Source: Paraprevotella sp. (GTDB lineage Bacteria; Bacteroidota; Bacteroidia; Bacteroidales; Bacteroidaceae). From it: a DNA stretch of 6,268 nucleotides. The notes beneath the pieces were generated by a model. It was not told where the DNA came from. It made no database searches and saw nothing but the letters and a program-made list of their open reading frames with translations. Positions 1 through 6,268 of this stretch are shown piece after piece. The translations under genes were made by a program, and so were the position numbers. Positions within the stretch are counted from its first letter, which is position 1; every line of letters starts with the position of its first letter. The stretch lies in contig JAFOXE010000057.1 of NCBI GenBank assembly GCA_017425765.1, positions 1-6,268 on the forward strand, read 5' to 3'.

Positions 1-1
1 G

Positions 2-817
2 ATTATGTTCTTGGTGCTGAACACTTCCGGTCTTACTCTTATTCCAGTAAGTATATTGGTTTATCGTGCACAGCTCGGTGCAGCACAACCTACCGATGTT
101 TTTATACCCATCTTATTGGCAACCTTTACCTCTACACTCGTAGGCATCATTGTAACCAGCTTGTATCAACGTATCAATTTACTGAACCGTACCATACTGC
201 TCACCCTTGGAGGTATGTGCGTGGGCATGTCGGCCCTGGTATGGGGATTTGCTCAGATGGACAAAGAAACTATGAGTTTGTGGAGCACTTCCATAGCTAA
301 CATTCTCTTATTTGCCATTATCATCGCATTCATATTGGCCGGCGTTCGGAAACGAATAAACGTGTACGATGCATTTGTAGAAGGTGCAAAAGGTGGCTTT
401 GAGACAGCAGTAAGAATCATCCCTTATCTCGTGGCCATTCTGGTGGCAATCGGTGTATTCCGCGCCTCAGGAGCGATGGATCTTTTGATAGGGGGTGTAG
501 AATATATTGTAGAGGCATGTGGGGGAAATAGCGATTTTGTGAAGGCCCTACCCACAGCACTTATGAAACCTCTTAGTGGAAGCGGGGCAAGAGGAATGAT
601 GGTGGACGCGATGACAACATATGGAGCCGACTCATTTGTAGGAAGATTGAGCTGTATATTCCAAGGTTCCACCGACACCACATTCTACATACTTGCCGTG
701 TACTTCGGCAGTGTGGCTGTTACCCGTACCCGACATGCTGTGGCATGTGGTTTGCTGGCCGATTTGGCCGGAATTTTGGCAGCCGTAGGTGTAGCTTATT
801 TATTCTTTGGATTGTAA
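2..817 (+). CDS. Nucleoside-recognition (SpmA/SpmB fusion) membrane protein, 5'-truncated by window edge
   Basis: The frame is open to the left edge, and the first visible ATG (position 5) falls inside a conserved SpmA segment, so this is the C-terminal part of a longer protein; Bacteroidetes fusions of this type are about 400 residues (recalled). Counting from that Met, residues 1-58 resemble the end of SpmA (NTSGLTLIP, then a membrane segment rich in Ile, Leu and Thr). Hydrophobic segments at about 62-82 and 97-113 follow. Residues 118-270 match SpmB: EGAKGGFETAVRIIPYLVA, KPLSGSGARG (188-197) and QGSTDTTFYILAVYFGSV (220-237). SpmA and SpmB carry the membrane Gate/nucleoside-recognition domain and help dehydrate the spore core in Bacillus. 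Bacteroidetes do not sporulate, so the role here is unknown; transport of a small solute is a guess. It ends in TAA 22 nt before the flippase start, suggesting one transcript. Family assignment is firm, function is not. Confidence 0.88.
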   Translation: MMFLVLNTSGLTLIPVSILVYRAQLGAAQPTDVFIPILLATFTSTLVGIIVTSLYQRINLLNRTILLTLGGMCVGMSALVWGFAQMDKETMSLWSTSIANILLFAIIIAFILAGVRKRINVYDAFVEGAKGGFETAVRIIPYLVAILVAIGVFRASGAMDLLIGGVEYIVEACGGNSDFVKALPTALMKPLSGSGARGMMVDAMTTYGADSFVGRLSCIFQGSTDTTFYILAVYFGSVAVTRTRHAVACGLLADLAGILAAVGVAYLFFGL

Positions 818-839
818 ACCGATAATAAACGCAAATGAT

Positions 840-2336
840 ATGGCAGGATTGAAGTCCATAATGAAAGACACCGCTATTTATGGTTTAAGTAGCATCGTGG
901 CTCGTTTTCTTAACTATCTGCTCGTACCACTCTATACCACGAAGTTGGCCGCCACATCAGGTGGTTATGGGGTCATCACCAATATATACGCCTATGTGGC
1001 TTTGCTCCTTGTCATTCTTACCTTTGGCATGGAAACCACTTTCTTTCGTTTTGCCAACAAAGAAGGAGAAAAACCTACCACTGTTTTCTCCACCACGCTC
1101 ATTATGGTGGCCGCAGTAGCTCTTGTGTTTGTTGGACTCACGCTGGCTAATTTAGATTACATCGCCTCGTCATTGGGCTATGCAGAACATCCCGAATACA
1201 TTGGCATGATGGCCGTATGCGTGGGAATCGACGCATTTCAAAGCATTCCTTTTGCATGGCTGCGCTACCAACACCGTCCCATCAAGTTTGCCGCATTAAA
1301 AACCCTCTTCATTGCGCTGAACATTCCACTCAACCTACTATATTTTGTAGCATTGCCTTACCTATACACCCTATACCCCGACACCATATCATGGATTTAC
1401 GATCCGTCGGTGGGCGTAGGCTATGCTTTTGGTCTTAATCTGTTCTGCACGGCCTTCATCACATTATTCTTTATTCCTGAACTCAGCGGATTTCAATATA
1501 CATTCAATCGTAATTTAGCTATACGAATGCTGAAATATTCATGGCCGATTCTTGTGTTGGGAATTGCCGGTATCCTGAACCAAACTGCCGACAAAATGAT
1601 TTTTCCACTTGTGTATGGAGATCAGGCTGAGGGCGTCGTGCAATTGGGAATCTACGGAGCATCTGTGAAAATTGCCATGATTATGGCCATGATTACACAA
1701 GCCTTCCGCTATGCCTATGAACCGTTCGTATTCGGGAAGGCCAAAGAACAAGACAGTAATCAAACCTATGCATTGGCCATGAAATACTTCCTCATCTTTA
1801 CGCTACTAGCCTTCTTATGTGTAGTGGGCTACCTTGATGTTCTGAAGTATTTGATAGGTAAAGATTATTGGGAAGGACTAACCGTGATACCCATTGTAAT
1901 GGCAGCAGAAATCATGATGGGAGTGTACTTCAACCTATCATTTTGGTACAAACTCATCGACAAAACAATATGGGGTGCGTGGTTCTCGCTTGCCGGTTGT
2001 GCTGTACTCGTCACGGTGAATATTCTGCTGATTCCTCATTATGGTTATATGGCCTGTGCGTGGGGTGGATTTGCGGGATACGGTACGGCCATGCTACTCT
2101 CCTACTTCGTGGGACAGAAAAAATATCCTATAAATTATCCATTGAAAAGTATAGGGAAGTATGTAATGCTTGCTCTTATCTTGTTTGCCGGAATGCAGAT
2201 ACTACCGGTTGCATGGTCATCATGGACAAGAATTTGCATCAACACATTACTTATTCTTATCTTTGCATCCTACATTGTGAAACACGATTTCCCTTTAAGC
2301 CGGATACCGGTAATCGGGAAGTACTTTAAGTGCTAG
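840..2336 (+). CDS. Oligosaccharide/polysaccharide flippase (MATE/MVF superfamily, Wzx/MurJ-like)
   Basis: This is a 498-residue, strongly hydrophobic protein with roughly 12-14 membrane segments across its length, as expected for Wzx/MurJ-type flippases that move lipid-linked sugars across the inner membrane. The N-terminus (LKSIMKDTAIYGLSS, then ARFLNYLLVPLYT by residue 33) is the signature opening of Bacteroidetes lipopolysaccharide/oligosaccharide flippases. QAFRYAYEPFVFGKAKE (287-303) and the GVYFNLSFWYKL stretch (361-372) also fit that subgroup. I chose the ATG at 840 because it gives the family-typical start. A TTG at 807 in the same frame would overlap the previous gene by 11 nt, and an ATG at 861 would cut into the conserved opening. 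No Shine-Dalgarno is visible. No glycosyltransferase or other glycan gene lies beside it, so the substrate cannot be inferred. It sits 22 nt after the SpmAB gene and 24 nt before the DUF389 gene. Confidence 0.9.
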   Translation: MAGLKSIMKDTAIYGLSSIVARFLNYLLVPLYTTKLAATSGGYGVITNIYAYVALLLVILTFGMETTFFRFANKEGEKPTTVFSTTLIMVAAVALVFVGLTLANLDYIASSLGYAEHPEYIGMMAVCVGIDAFQSIPFAWLRYQHRPIKFAALKTLFIALNIPLNLLYFVALPYLYTLYPDTISWIYDPSVGVGYAFGLNLFCTAFITLFFIPELSGFQYTFNRNLAIRMLKYSWPILVLGIAGILNQTADKMIFPLVYGDQAEGVVQLGIYGASVKIAMIMAMITQAFRYAYEPFVFGKAKEQDSNQTYALAMKYFLIFTLLAFLCVVGYLDVLKYLIGKDYWEGLTVIPIVMAAEIMMGVYFNLSFWYKLIDKTIWGAWFSLAGCAVLVTVNILLIPHYGYMACAWGGFAGYGTAMLLSYFVGQKKYPINYPLKSIGKYVMLALILFAGMQILPVAWSSWTRICINTLLILIFASYIVKHDFPLSRIPVIGKYFKC

Positions 2337-2360
2337 TATTTACCTTTAATACGTAGAACC

Positions 2361-3773
2361 ATGAACGAAAACAATCCCGTCCAACTCAGTTTGTTCGGAC
2401 ATTTGAAGAAGACCTTACGCAGACTCCTCAATCTACTAACCGATAAAGCCCCCGAAGCAGAAACTATCGAATCCATCAAGGCCGGTGTAGACTTTCACGG
2501 AGCCAAACTGTGGATTCTTATCCTTGCCATCTTCGTGGCATCACTAGGATTAAATACGAATTCTGCCGCTGTCATCATCGGCGCCATGCTTATCTCACCG
2601 GTAATGGGTCCCATCATAGGCATGGGTCTAGGTGTTGGCATCAACGACTTCGAATTGCTGAAACGTGCCTTCCGCAGTTTCGTGGTGGCCACGGTGTTCA
2701 GTATACTTACAGCCACACTTTATTTCTTCGTCACCCCCATTGCCGAGGCACAATCCGAGCTATTGGCTCGCACCTCGCCCACCATATACGACGTTTTGAT
2801 AGCATTGTGTGGTGGTCTTGCCGGCATCATTGCGTTGTGCAGTGTTGGACAACGCAATGGTAACGTAATCCCCGGTGTGGCTATTGCTACCGCTCTTATG
2901 CCTCCACTGTGCACCACTGGCTTTGGTATTGCCACCGGCAATTGGACCTATGCCGTTGGAGCATTTTACCTATATCTTATCAACACCATTTTCATTAGTT
3001 TTGCAACATTCATCGGTGTCAACATCATGCACTTCCGCAAAAAAGTCTTCGTTGACCCGGTGCGCGGACGTAAAGTAAAACGTATCATCACGTTCATCAC
3101 TATTGTAACCATATTGCCTTCTACCTATCTTACCTATAACCTGGTACTTGAAAGCATGTTTACAAAAAACGCCAAAGAATTCGTTAACCGAGAACTTTCG
3201 TTTGAAGGTACACAAACCATCTCTAAGAGCATCTCTTATGCCAAAAATAGTATTTCTGTGGTGTTGTTAGGTCAAGAAGTAACAGAAAAAGAAATCAACA
3301 CCGCAAAAAACAAGCTTGCTCATTACCATTTACAAGACGTGACATTGTCCATTGTGCAAGGAAGCAAAAATGTAGACTATCAAGACCTACAAAAGATGAT
3401 TCGTTCCCAAACAGAAAATCAGAATTCCACCACCAATCAAAACACTGAATTAATAGCTTCGCAACAAAAGAAAATCGAAATGTTGGAACAAGAGCTTGCA
3501 CCATATCGTGCCAATTCTGACTTGGCCAAAAACCTGCAAAATGAAGTCAAGATTCTGTTCCCCGAGGTAACTGAGTTGAGTGTTTGTCGCGGTGTTACAC
3601 CGGCTACATCTGATACGCTAAACGCCGACACCCTCACTGCTGTGCTGATAAACCTAAACAATGAACTAGCCAATACGGACGAGGAACGCATAAAACAATG
3701 GATACAAAGCAGACTCACCATGCCCGGCCGCGTGAAATTCTATTGGGAACACAATAACGAAACAAGCAGATAA
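2361..3773 (+). CDS. DUF389 integral membrane protein with long C-terminal soluble tail
   Basis: This 470-residue protein has the DUF389 (TIGR00341-type) membrane core. GAMLISPVMGPIIGMG (74-89) and the GVAIATALMPPLC stretch (172-184) are its hallmark motifs. About seven hydrophobic segments can be seen near 50-64, 68-92, 104-126, 143-162, 169-190, 196-222 and 242-260. The basic N-terminus and the very basic loop 224-241 both suggest cytoplasmic faces, which puts the last ~205 residues in the periplasm. That tail has a beta-alpha-beta-like stretch (about 275-335), a Gln/Glu/Lys-rich helix likely to be coiled coil (about 337-395), and a second beta-alpha-beta-like stretch (about 395-462). The biochemical role of DUF389 proteins is not established. 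The start is preceded by a short A-rich gap without Shine-Dalgarno, only 24 nt after the flippase stop, so it is probably co-transcribed. Confidence 0.9.
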   Translation: MNENNPVQLSLFGHLKKTLRRLLNLLTDKAPEAETIESIKAGVDFHGAKLWILILAIFVASLGLNTNSAAVIIGAMLISPVMGPIIGMGLGVGINDFELLKRAFRSFVVATVFSILTATLYFFVTPIAEAQSELLARTSPTIYDVLIALCGGLAGIIALCSVGQRNGNVIPGVAIATALMPPLCTTGFGIATGNWTYAVGAFYLYLINTIFISFATFIGVNIMHFRKKVFVDPVRGRKVKRIITFITIVTILPSTYLTYNLVLESMFTKNAKEFVNRELSFEGTQTISKSISYAKNSISVVLLGQEVTEKEINTAKNKLAHYHLQDVTLSIVQGSKNVDYQDLQKMIRSQTENQNSTTNQNTELIASQQKKIEMLEQELAPYRANSDLAKNLQNEVKILFPEVTELSVCRGVTPATSDTLNADTLTAVLINLNNELANTDEERIKQWIQSRLTMPGRVKFYWEHNNETSR

Positions 3774-3856
3774 AACCACATCAATCACTAGATATGAATA
3801 ATCAAATAACGAAGAAAACAAATCATAATATTCACTTAAACACTAAAAGAAAATCT

Positions 3857-3919
3857 ATGAGAAAAAATCTGATGATGCTCATGGCTGTATTGCTTGCTAC
3901 CACAAGCAACATTAAGGCC
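3857..3919 (+). other. Signal peptide coding segment of the S46 peptidase
   Basis: Residues 1-21 show the three-part Sec pattern: a basic start (RK at 2-3), a hydrophobic core (LMMLMAVLLA, 5-14) and a polar end with Ala21 before Asp22. No lipobox cysteine is present, so a lipoprotein is unlikely. The mature start DEGMWMLN resembles that of known DPP7 proteins. This also supports the 3857 start codon. Confidence 0.8.
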
Positions 3920-6028
3920 GACGAAGGAATGTGGATGCTGAACACCATCAGCCCCAAAACAGCAGAAGTAATGAAAGGCTTAGGACTTAAGCTCACTCCA
4001 GAAGAACTATATAATCCCGATGGAACCTCTTTGAAGGACGCCGTAGTGAACTTTGGTGGCTTCTGTTCGGGTGTGGTAGTATCGCCTGAAGGACTTGTGT
4101 TCACCAACCACCACTGTGGATTCGGTGCTATTCAATCACTTTCTACACCGGAAGATGATATCTTGAAGAACGGTTTTGTGGCTAATACACGTGCAGAGGA
4201 ACGTCCTGCAAAAGGCTTATTCGTGGCCTTCTTCGACCGTAGCGAGGATGTTACTTCACAAGTAAATACAGTGCTCGACTCCATCTATGCAGCACATCCC
4301 GAAGCTGTAAAGAAGTACGGTAAGAACTGGAAGAACAAACTTTATGAAGAATACATAAACAACGTATGTGCGGAAATCGCTAGCAAATATGCTCAACCCG
4401 AGAAACACATCACGGCCGAGGTGTTGCCATACTACACAGGAAATGCTTTCTATGTGTCGCTCTACAAGGAATACCACGACGTACGCCTCGTGTTCACTCC
4501 CTCACAAAGTTTGGGTAAGTTTGGTGGCGATACCGACAACTGGATGTGGCCTCGTCAAACAGCCGACTTCAGCGTGTTCCGCGTATATGCCGGTGCCGAT
4601 AACGAACCTGCAGCCTACAATCCGGACAACCGTCCTTACCAACCCAAACGTTATGCCAAGGTGTCAACCAAGGGTTACAAACAAGGCGATTATTGCATGA
4701 CTATTGGATATCCCGGCTCTACCGACCGTTACCTCTCTTCGTTCGGTATTGCAGAACGTGTGGATGTGGACAACATCGCACGCATCCAAGTACGTGGCGT
4801 GAAGCAAGAGGTATGGAAAAAGTGGATGAACTTCGACCGCGCCATCGGAATTAAATATGCCAGCAAATATGCCAGCAGTTCTAATTATTGGAAGAACAGC
4901 ATCGGAATGAACAAAGCTATTGCCGACCTTGACGTGATTGGTGAAAAGCAGAAGTTGGAAGCAAAAGTCCAGGAGTGGATTAAACAAGATGCTGAACGCA
5001 AAGCACGTTTCGGACGTATGTTCGGCGATTTGAAGAAGGCCTACAAGCAACGCAAAGAAGCACAAACAGCATTGAGTTACTTATATGAATCATTCTTGGG
5101 CGGCGTAGAATTGTTCCGCATCACTCGTACTGCAAACTCGTTGATAAGCACCTCTGATTCACACACACGCACCTCTTTAGGAAACAGCTTGACCAAGATC
5201 TACAAAGACTATGACAACCGCGTGGATAAGGAAGCTCTGGCCGTTTTGCTTGGCAACTACGCCCAAGAGATGAACAATAAACACCTTCCCAACATCTACA
5301 ACGTAATTAAGAAGCAATTTGGTGGTGATTACAAGGCTTATGCCGAAGACGTATTCAGCCGTTCTATGTTGGATGACGGGAACTATAATGCCGGTCTTTC
5401 ATTGGATTCGGCACGTATAGCCAACGATGCAGCCACCATTATGGTAAACGATGTTCTACAATTGGTTAAAAGTCTGTCAAAGGAAAGCGAAAATGCCGAC
5501 ATCACCATTAAGGCAAATGAAAAACTTTTGTGCCAAGCCATCCTGGAGATGGAAATGGACGAACCTCACTATTCGGATGCAAACTTCTCTATGCGCCTGA
5601 GCTATGGTTTCGTGGCCGATTACACCAACGGTGGTGTTCACCACAATTATTTTACCACATCGCAAAGCCTCATCGACAAGATCGAAAACGGGAAAGAAAA
5701 TCCTGACTACATGATGGAAACTGCAACCACCGAGTTGTTGAAGAAAGGCCAATGGGGCAAATATGCCGATAAAGAAACCGGCGACTTGCAATTGTGTTTC
5801 TTGACCAACAATGACATCACCGGTGGAAACTCGGGCAGTCCGATGTTCGACGGCGAGGGTAATGTAATCGGTTTGGCCTTCGACGGAAACTGGGACGCCA
5901 TGAGCAGCGACATCAGCTTTACACAAAACCTGACCCGCTGCATCGGCGTGGACATTCGTTTTGTTCTTTACCTCATCGATTGTTGGGGCAAGGCTCCTCA
6001 CATCATCGAGGAGTTGGGTGTGAAATAA
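3857..6028 (+). CDS. dpp7: S46 family dipeptidyl-peptidase, DPP7 type, exported
   Basis: This is a 723-residue serine exopeptidase that removes dipeptides from peptide N-termini; Porphyromonas DPP7 is about 712 residues. Residues 1-21 form a Sec signal peptide (RK, hydrophobic stretch, cleavage likely after NIKA), and the mature protein begins DEGMW. The chymotrypsin-like double barrel carries TNHHCG with catalytic His86, GGDTDNW (223-229) with the catalytic Asp at 225 or 227, and TGGNSGSP with Ser659. Cys70 and Cys87 could form the disulfide equivalent to chymotrypsin 42-58. Asp676 and Asn343 match residues recalled to bind the substrate amino group. Gly677, 18 after the catalytic Ser, is the DPP7-type residue (hydrophobic P1); DPP11 has Arg or Ser there. 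A helical cap spans about 345-560. No type IX secretion C-terminal domain is present. I chose ATG 3857 over the in-frame ATG 3794, which would add 21 polar residues before the signal peptide. The motif WPRQT differs from the usual WPRHT. Confidence 0.93.
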   Translation: MRKNLMMLMAVLLATTSNIKADEGMWMLNTISPKTAEVMKGLGLKLTPEELYNPDGTSLKDAVVNFGGFCSGVVVSPEGLVFTNHHCGFGAIQSLSTPEDDILKNGFVANTRAEERPAKGLFVAFFDRSEDVTSQVNTVLDSIYAAHPEAVKKYGKNWKNKLYEEYINNVCAEIASKYAQPEKHITAEVLPYYTGNAFYVSLYKEYHDVRLVFTPSQSLGKFGGDTDNWMWPRQTADFSVFRVYAGADNEPAAYNPDNRPYQPKRYAKVSTKGYKQGDYCMTIGYPGSTDRYLSSFGIAERVDVDNIARIQVRGVKQEVWKKWMNFDRAIGIKYASKYASSSNYWKNSIGMNKAIADLDVIGEKQKLEAKVQEWIKQDAERKARFGRMFGDLKKAYKQRKEAQTALSYLYESFLGGVELFRITRTANSLISTSDSHTRTSLGNSLTKIYKDYDNRVDKEALAVLLGNYAQEMNNKHLPNIYNVIKKQFGGDYKAYAEDVFSRSMLDDGNYNAGLSLDSARIANDAATIMVNDVLQLVKSLSKESENADITIKANEKLLCQAILEMEMDEPHYSDANFSMRLSYGFVADYTNGGVHHNYFTTSQSLIDKIENGKENPDYMMETATTELLKKGQWGKYADKETGDLQLCFLTNNDITGGNSGSPMFDGEGNVIGLAFDGNWDAMSSDISFTQNLTRCIGVDIRFVLYLIDCWGKAPHIIEELGVK

Positions 6029-6038
6029 CATTCACACC
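6017..6038 (+). other. Stem-loop enclosing the peptidase stop codon
   Basis: An 8-bp perfect inverted repeat, GGTGTGAA (6017-6024) and TTCACACC (6031-6038), flanks a 6-nt loop holding the TAA stop (6026-6028). The left arm is coding sequence for the last residues (Gly-Val-Lys). It is followed by an A-rich stretch rather than a T-tract, so it is not a standard terminator for the + strand. It could protect the mRNA 3' end or be the first element of the stem-loop cluster downstream. Confidence 0.5.
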
Positions 6039-6044
6039 ACATAA

Positions 6045-6089
6045 AAACCACACGATGGTGTATAGACTCTCTACACCATCGTATGGTTT
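6045..6089 (+). terminator. Long imperfect stem-loop downstream of the S46 peptidase
   Basis: The arms 6045-6062 and 6072-6089 pair at 17 of 18 positions, with a single C6051/A6083 mismatch and a 9-nt loop (6063-6071). The inner 11 bp (ACGATGGTGTA with its complement) are perfect. The A-run at the foot of the left arm and T-run at the end of the right arm give some terminator character in both directions, but no long T-tract follows. It could instead be a repeat element; its inner core is shared with the next hairpin. Confidence 0.55.
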
Positions 6090-6121
6090 CATCAAGGCGA
6101 GCGTGTAGATACCCTCTACAC
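6058..6121 (+). repeat. Two copies of a hairpin core, GTGTA-N7-TCTACAC
   Basis: The same 19-nt pattern, GTGTA then seven bases then TCTACAC, occurs at 6058-6076 and 6103-6121, 45 nt apart. The N7 segments and the outer arms differ between copies, yet each copy keeps its own pairing outer arms. The conserved centre with variable but paired flanks suggests either a repeat family or chance likeness between two terminators. Confidence 0.45.
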
Positions 6122-6134
6122 GCTCGTGTATTTT
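6098..6134 (+). terminator. Rho-independent terminator-like hairpin
   Basis: A perfect 12-bp stem, CGAGCGTGTAGA (6098-6109) with 6115-6126, has a 5-nt loop and is followed by TGTATTTT (6127-6134). This is the best intrinsic terminator candidate for the + strand operon, about 70 nt after the peptidase stop. The T-tract is short and interrupted, so efficiency is uncertain. Confidence 0.6.
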
Positions 6135-6138
6135 AGAA

Positions 6139-6172
6139 GCCCCCGCAAAGAATTTTTCATCTTTACGGGGGC
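6139..6172. terminator. GC-rich stem-loop between convergent genes
   Basis: The arms 6139-6151 and 6160-6172 pair at 12 of 13 positions, with a C6146/A6165 mismatch, a base of GCCCCCG with CGGGGGC, and an 8-nt AT-rich loop. It lies 29 nt past the stop of the - strand gene and 110 nt past the peptidase stop, so it may serve both directions. On the - strand it is followed by TTCTAAAA, on the + strand by GTCTGTTCT; both tails are weak. Confidence 0.55.
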
Positions 6173-6201
6173 GTCTGTTCTATACTAAAGGTAGTTCCTT
6201 T

Positions 6202-6268
6202 TTACTTTTTTGGATATCTGCGAGCCCAACCCTCTTCAGAGAAATCTGGTTCTTCGCCCTTCAAAGGC
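6202..6268 (-). CDS. C-terminal end of an unidentified convergent gene (partial)
   Basis: Reading the - strand from the right edge, one frame stays open for 21 codons and ends PDFSEEGWARRYPKK followed by TAA (complement of 6202-6204). The composition is protein-like: a mix of charged and aromatic residues ending in a basic tail. A GC-rich hairpin follows the stop, and the visible + strand gene has already ended. I do not recognise the family from so short a tail. The evidence is positional and compositional only, so a chance open frame cannot be ruled out. Confidence 0.6.
   Translation of the reverse strand, partial: PLKGEEPDFSEEGWARRYPKK

Noticed and set aside
807..839. TTG start for the flippase overlapping the SpmAB gene
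   Set aside because: The added 11 residues do not resemble the family N-terminus, while the ATG at 840 begins with the expected LKS..KDTAIYG pattern.
2341..2348. TACCTTTA resembling the Bacteroidetes -7 promoter element (TAnnTTTG) before the DUF389 gene
   Set aside because: The last base differs, no TTTG lies at the right distance upstream, and transcription would start only a few bases before the ATG.
3794..3856. In-frame upstream ATG extending the peptidase by 21 residues
   Set aside because: The extension is polar (Asn, Lys, Thr, His) and would precede a complete signal peptide; the ATG at 3857 gives a normal export signal and family-typical length.
3774..3856. Possible promoter in the A-rich leader of the peptidase
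   Set aside because: The leader is AT-rich, but no convincing TTTG / TAnnTTTG pair with proper spacing was found, so no promoter is called.
4853..4876. Perfect tandem 12-nt repeat (AAATATGCCAGC twice) encoding KYAS-KYAS in the peptidase
   Set aside because: The KYASKYA stretch before SSNYWKN is, as I recall, a conserved part of S46 peptidases, so the repeat reflects protein sequence rather than recent duplication.
5477..6031. Long open frame on the - strand (184 codons) opposite the peptidase
   Set aside because: It lies wholly antisense to a confidently identified S46 peptidase, including its catalytic Ser region, and its translation shows no recognisable domain; it is a by-product of codon usage in the real gene.

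Overview
The window looks like chromosomal DNA from a Bacteroidales bacterium, probably Prevotella or a close relative. The evidence is a fused SpmA/SpmB-type nucleoside-recognition protein, a Bacteroidetes-style oligosaccharide flippase, a long DUF389 protein and an S46 dipeptidyl-peptidase whose mature N-terminus starts like Porphyromonas DPP7. Start codons are preceded by A-rich leaders rather than Shine-Dalgarno sequences, as is usual in this phylum. The genus is an inference; no rRNA or other marker is present.

Layout. Four genes lie head to tail on the + strand with short gaps: the 3' two thirds of a SpmAB-like membrane protein (2-817), a polysaccharide/oligosaccharide flippase (840-2336), a DUF389 integral membrane protein (2361-3773) and an exported S46 dipeptidyl-peptidase of the DPP7 type (3857-6028). 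The gaps are 22, 24 and 83 nt, with no terminator-like hairpin in any of them, so one transcript is possible. The 83-nt A-rich leader before the peptidase could hold its own promoter, but no good Bacteroidetes -33/-7 pair was seen. From 6017 to 6172 there is a run of four stem-loops, the first enclosing the peptidase stop codon in its loop. A convergent gene on the - strand then enters from the right edge; only its last 21 codons (6202-6267) are visible.

How the genes fit together. All four + strand products belong to the cell envelope: three inner-membrane proteins and one periplasmic or surface peptidase. The flippase would move lipid-linked glycans across the inner membrane. The peptidase would release dipeptides with hydrophobic P1 residues from peptides, feeding the amino-acid metabolism typical of these bacteria. 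The functions of the SpmAB fusion and the DUF389 protein in this phylum are not established. A shared pathway is not evident, so co-transcription may only reflect envelope housekeeping.

No mobile element, CRISPR array, RNA gene or defence system was recognised. The least ordinary parts are the stem-loop cluster after the peptidase, the predicted periplasmic tail of the DUF389 protein, and a changed motif next to the peptidase active site.
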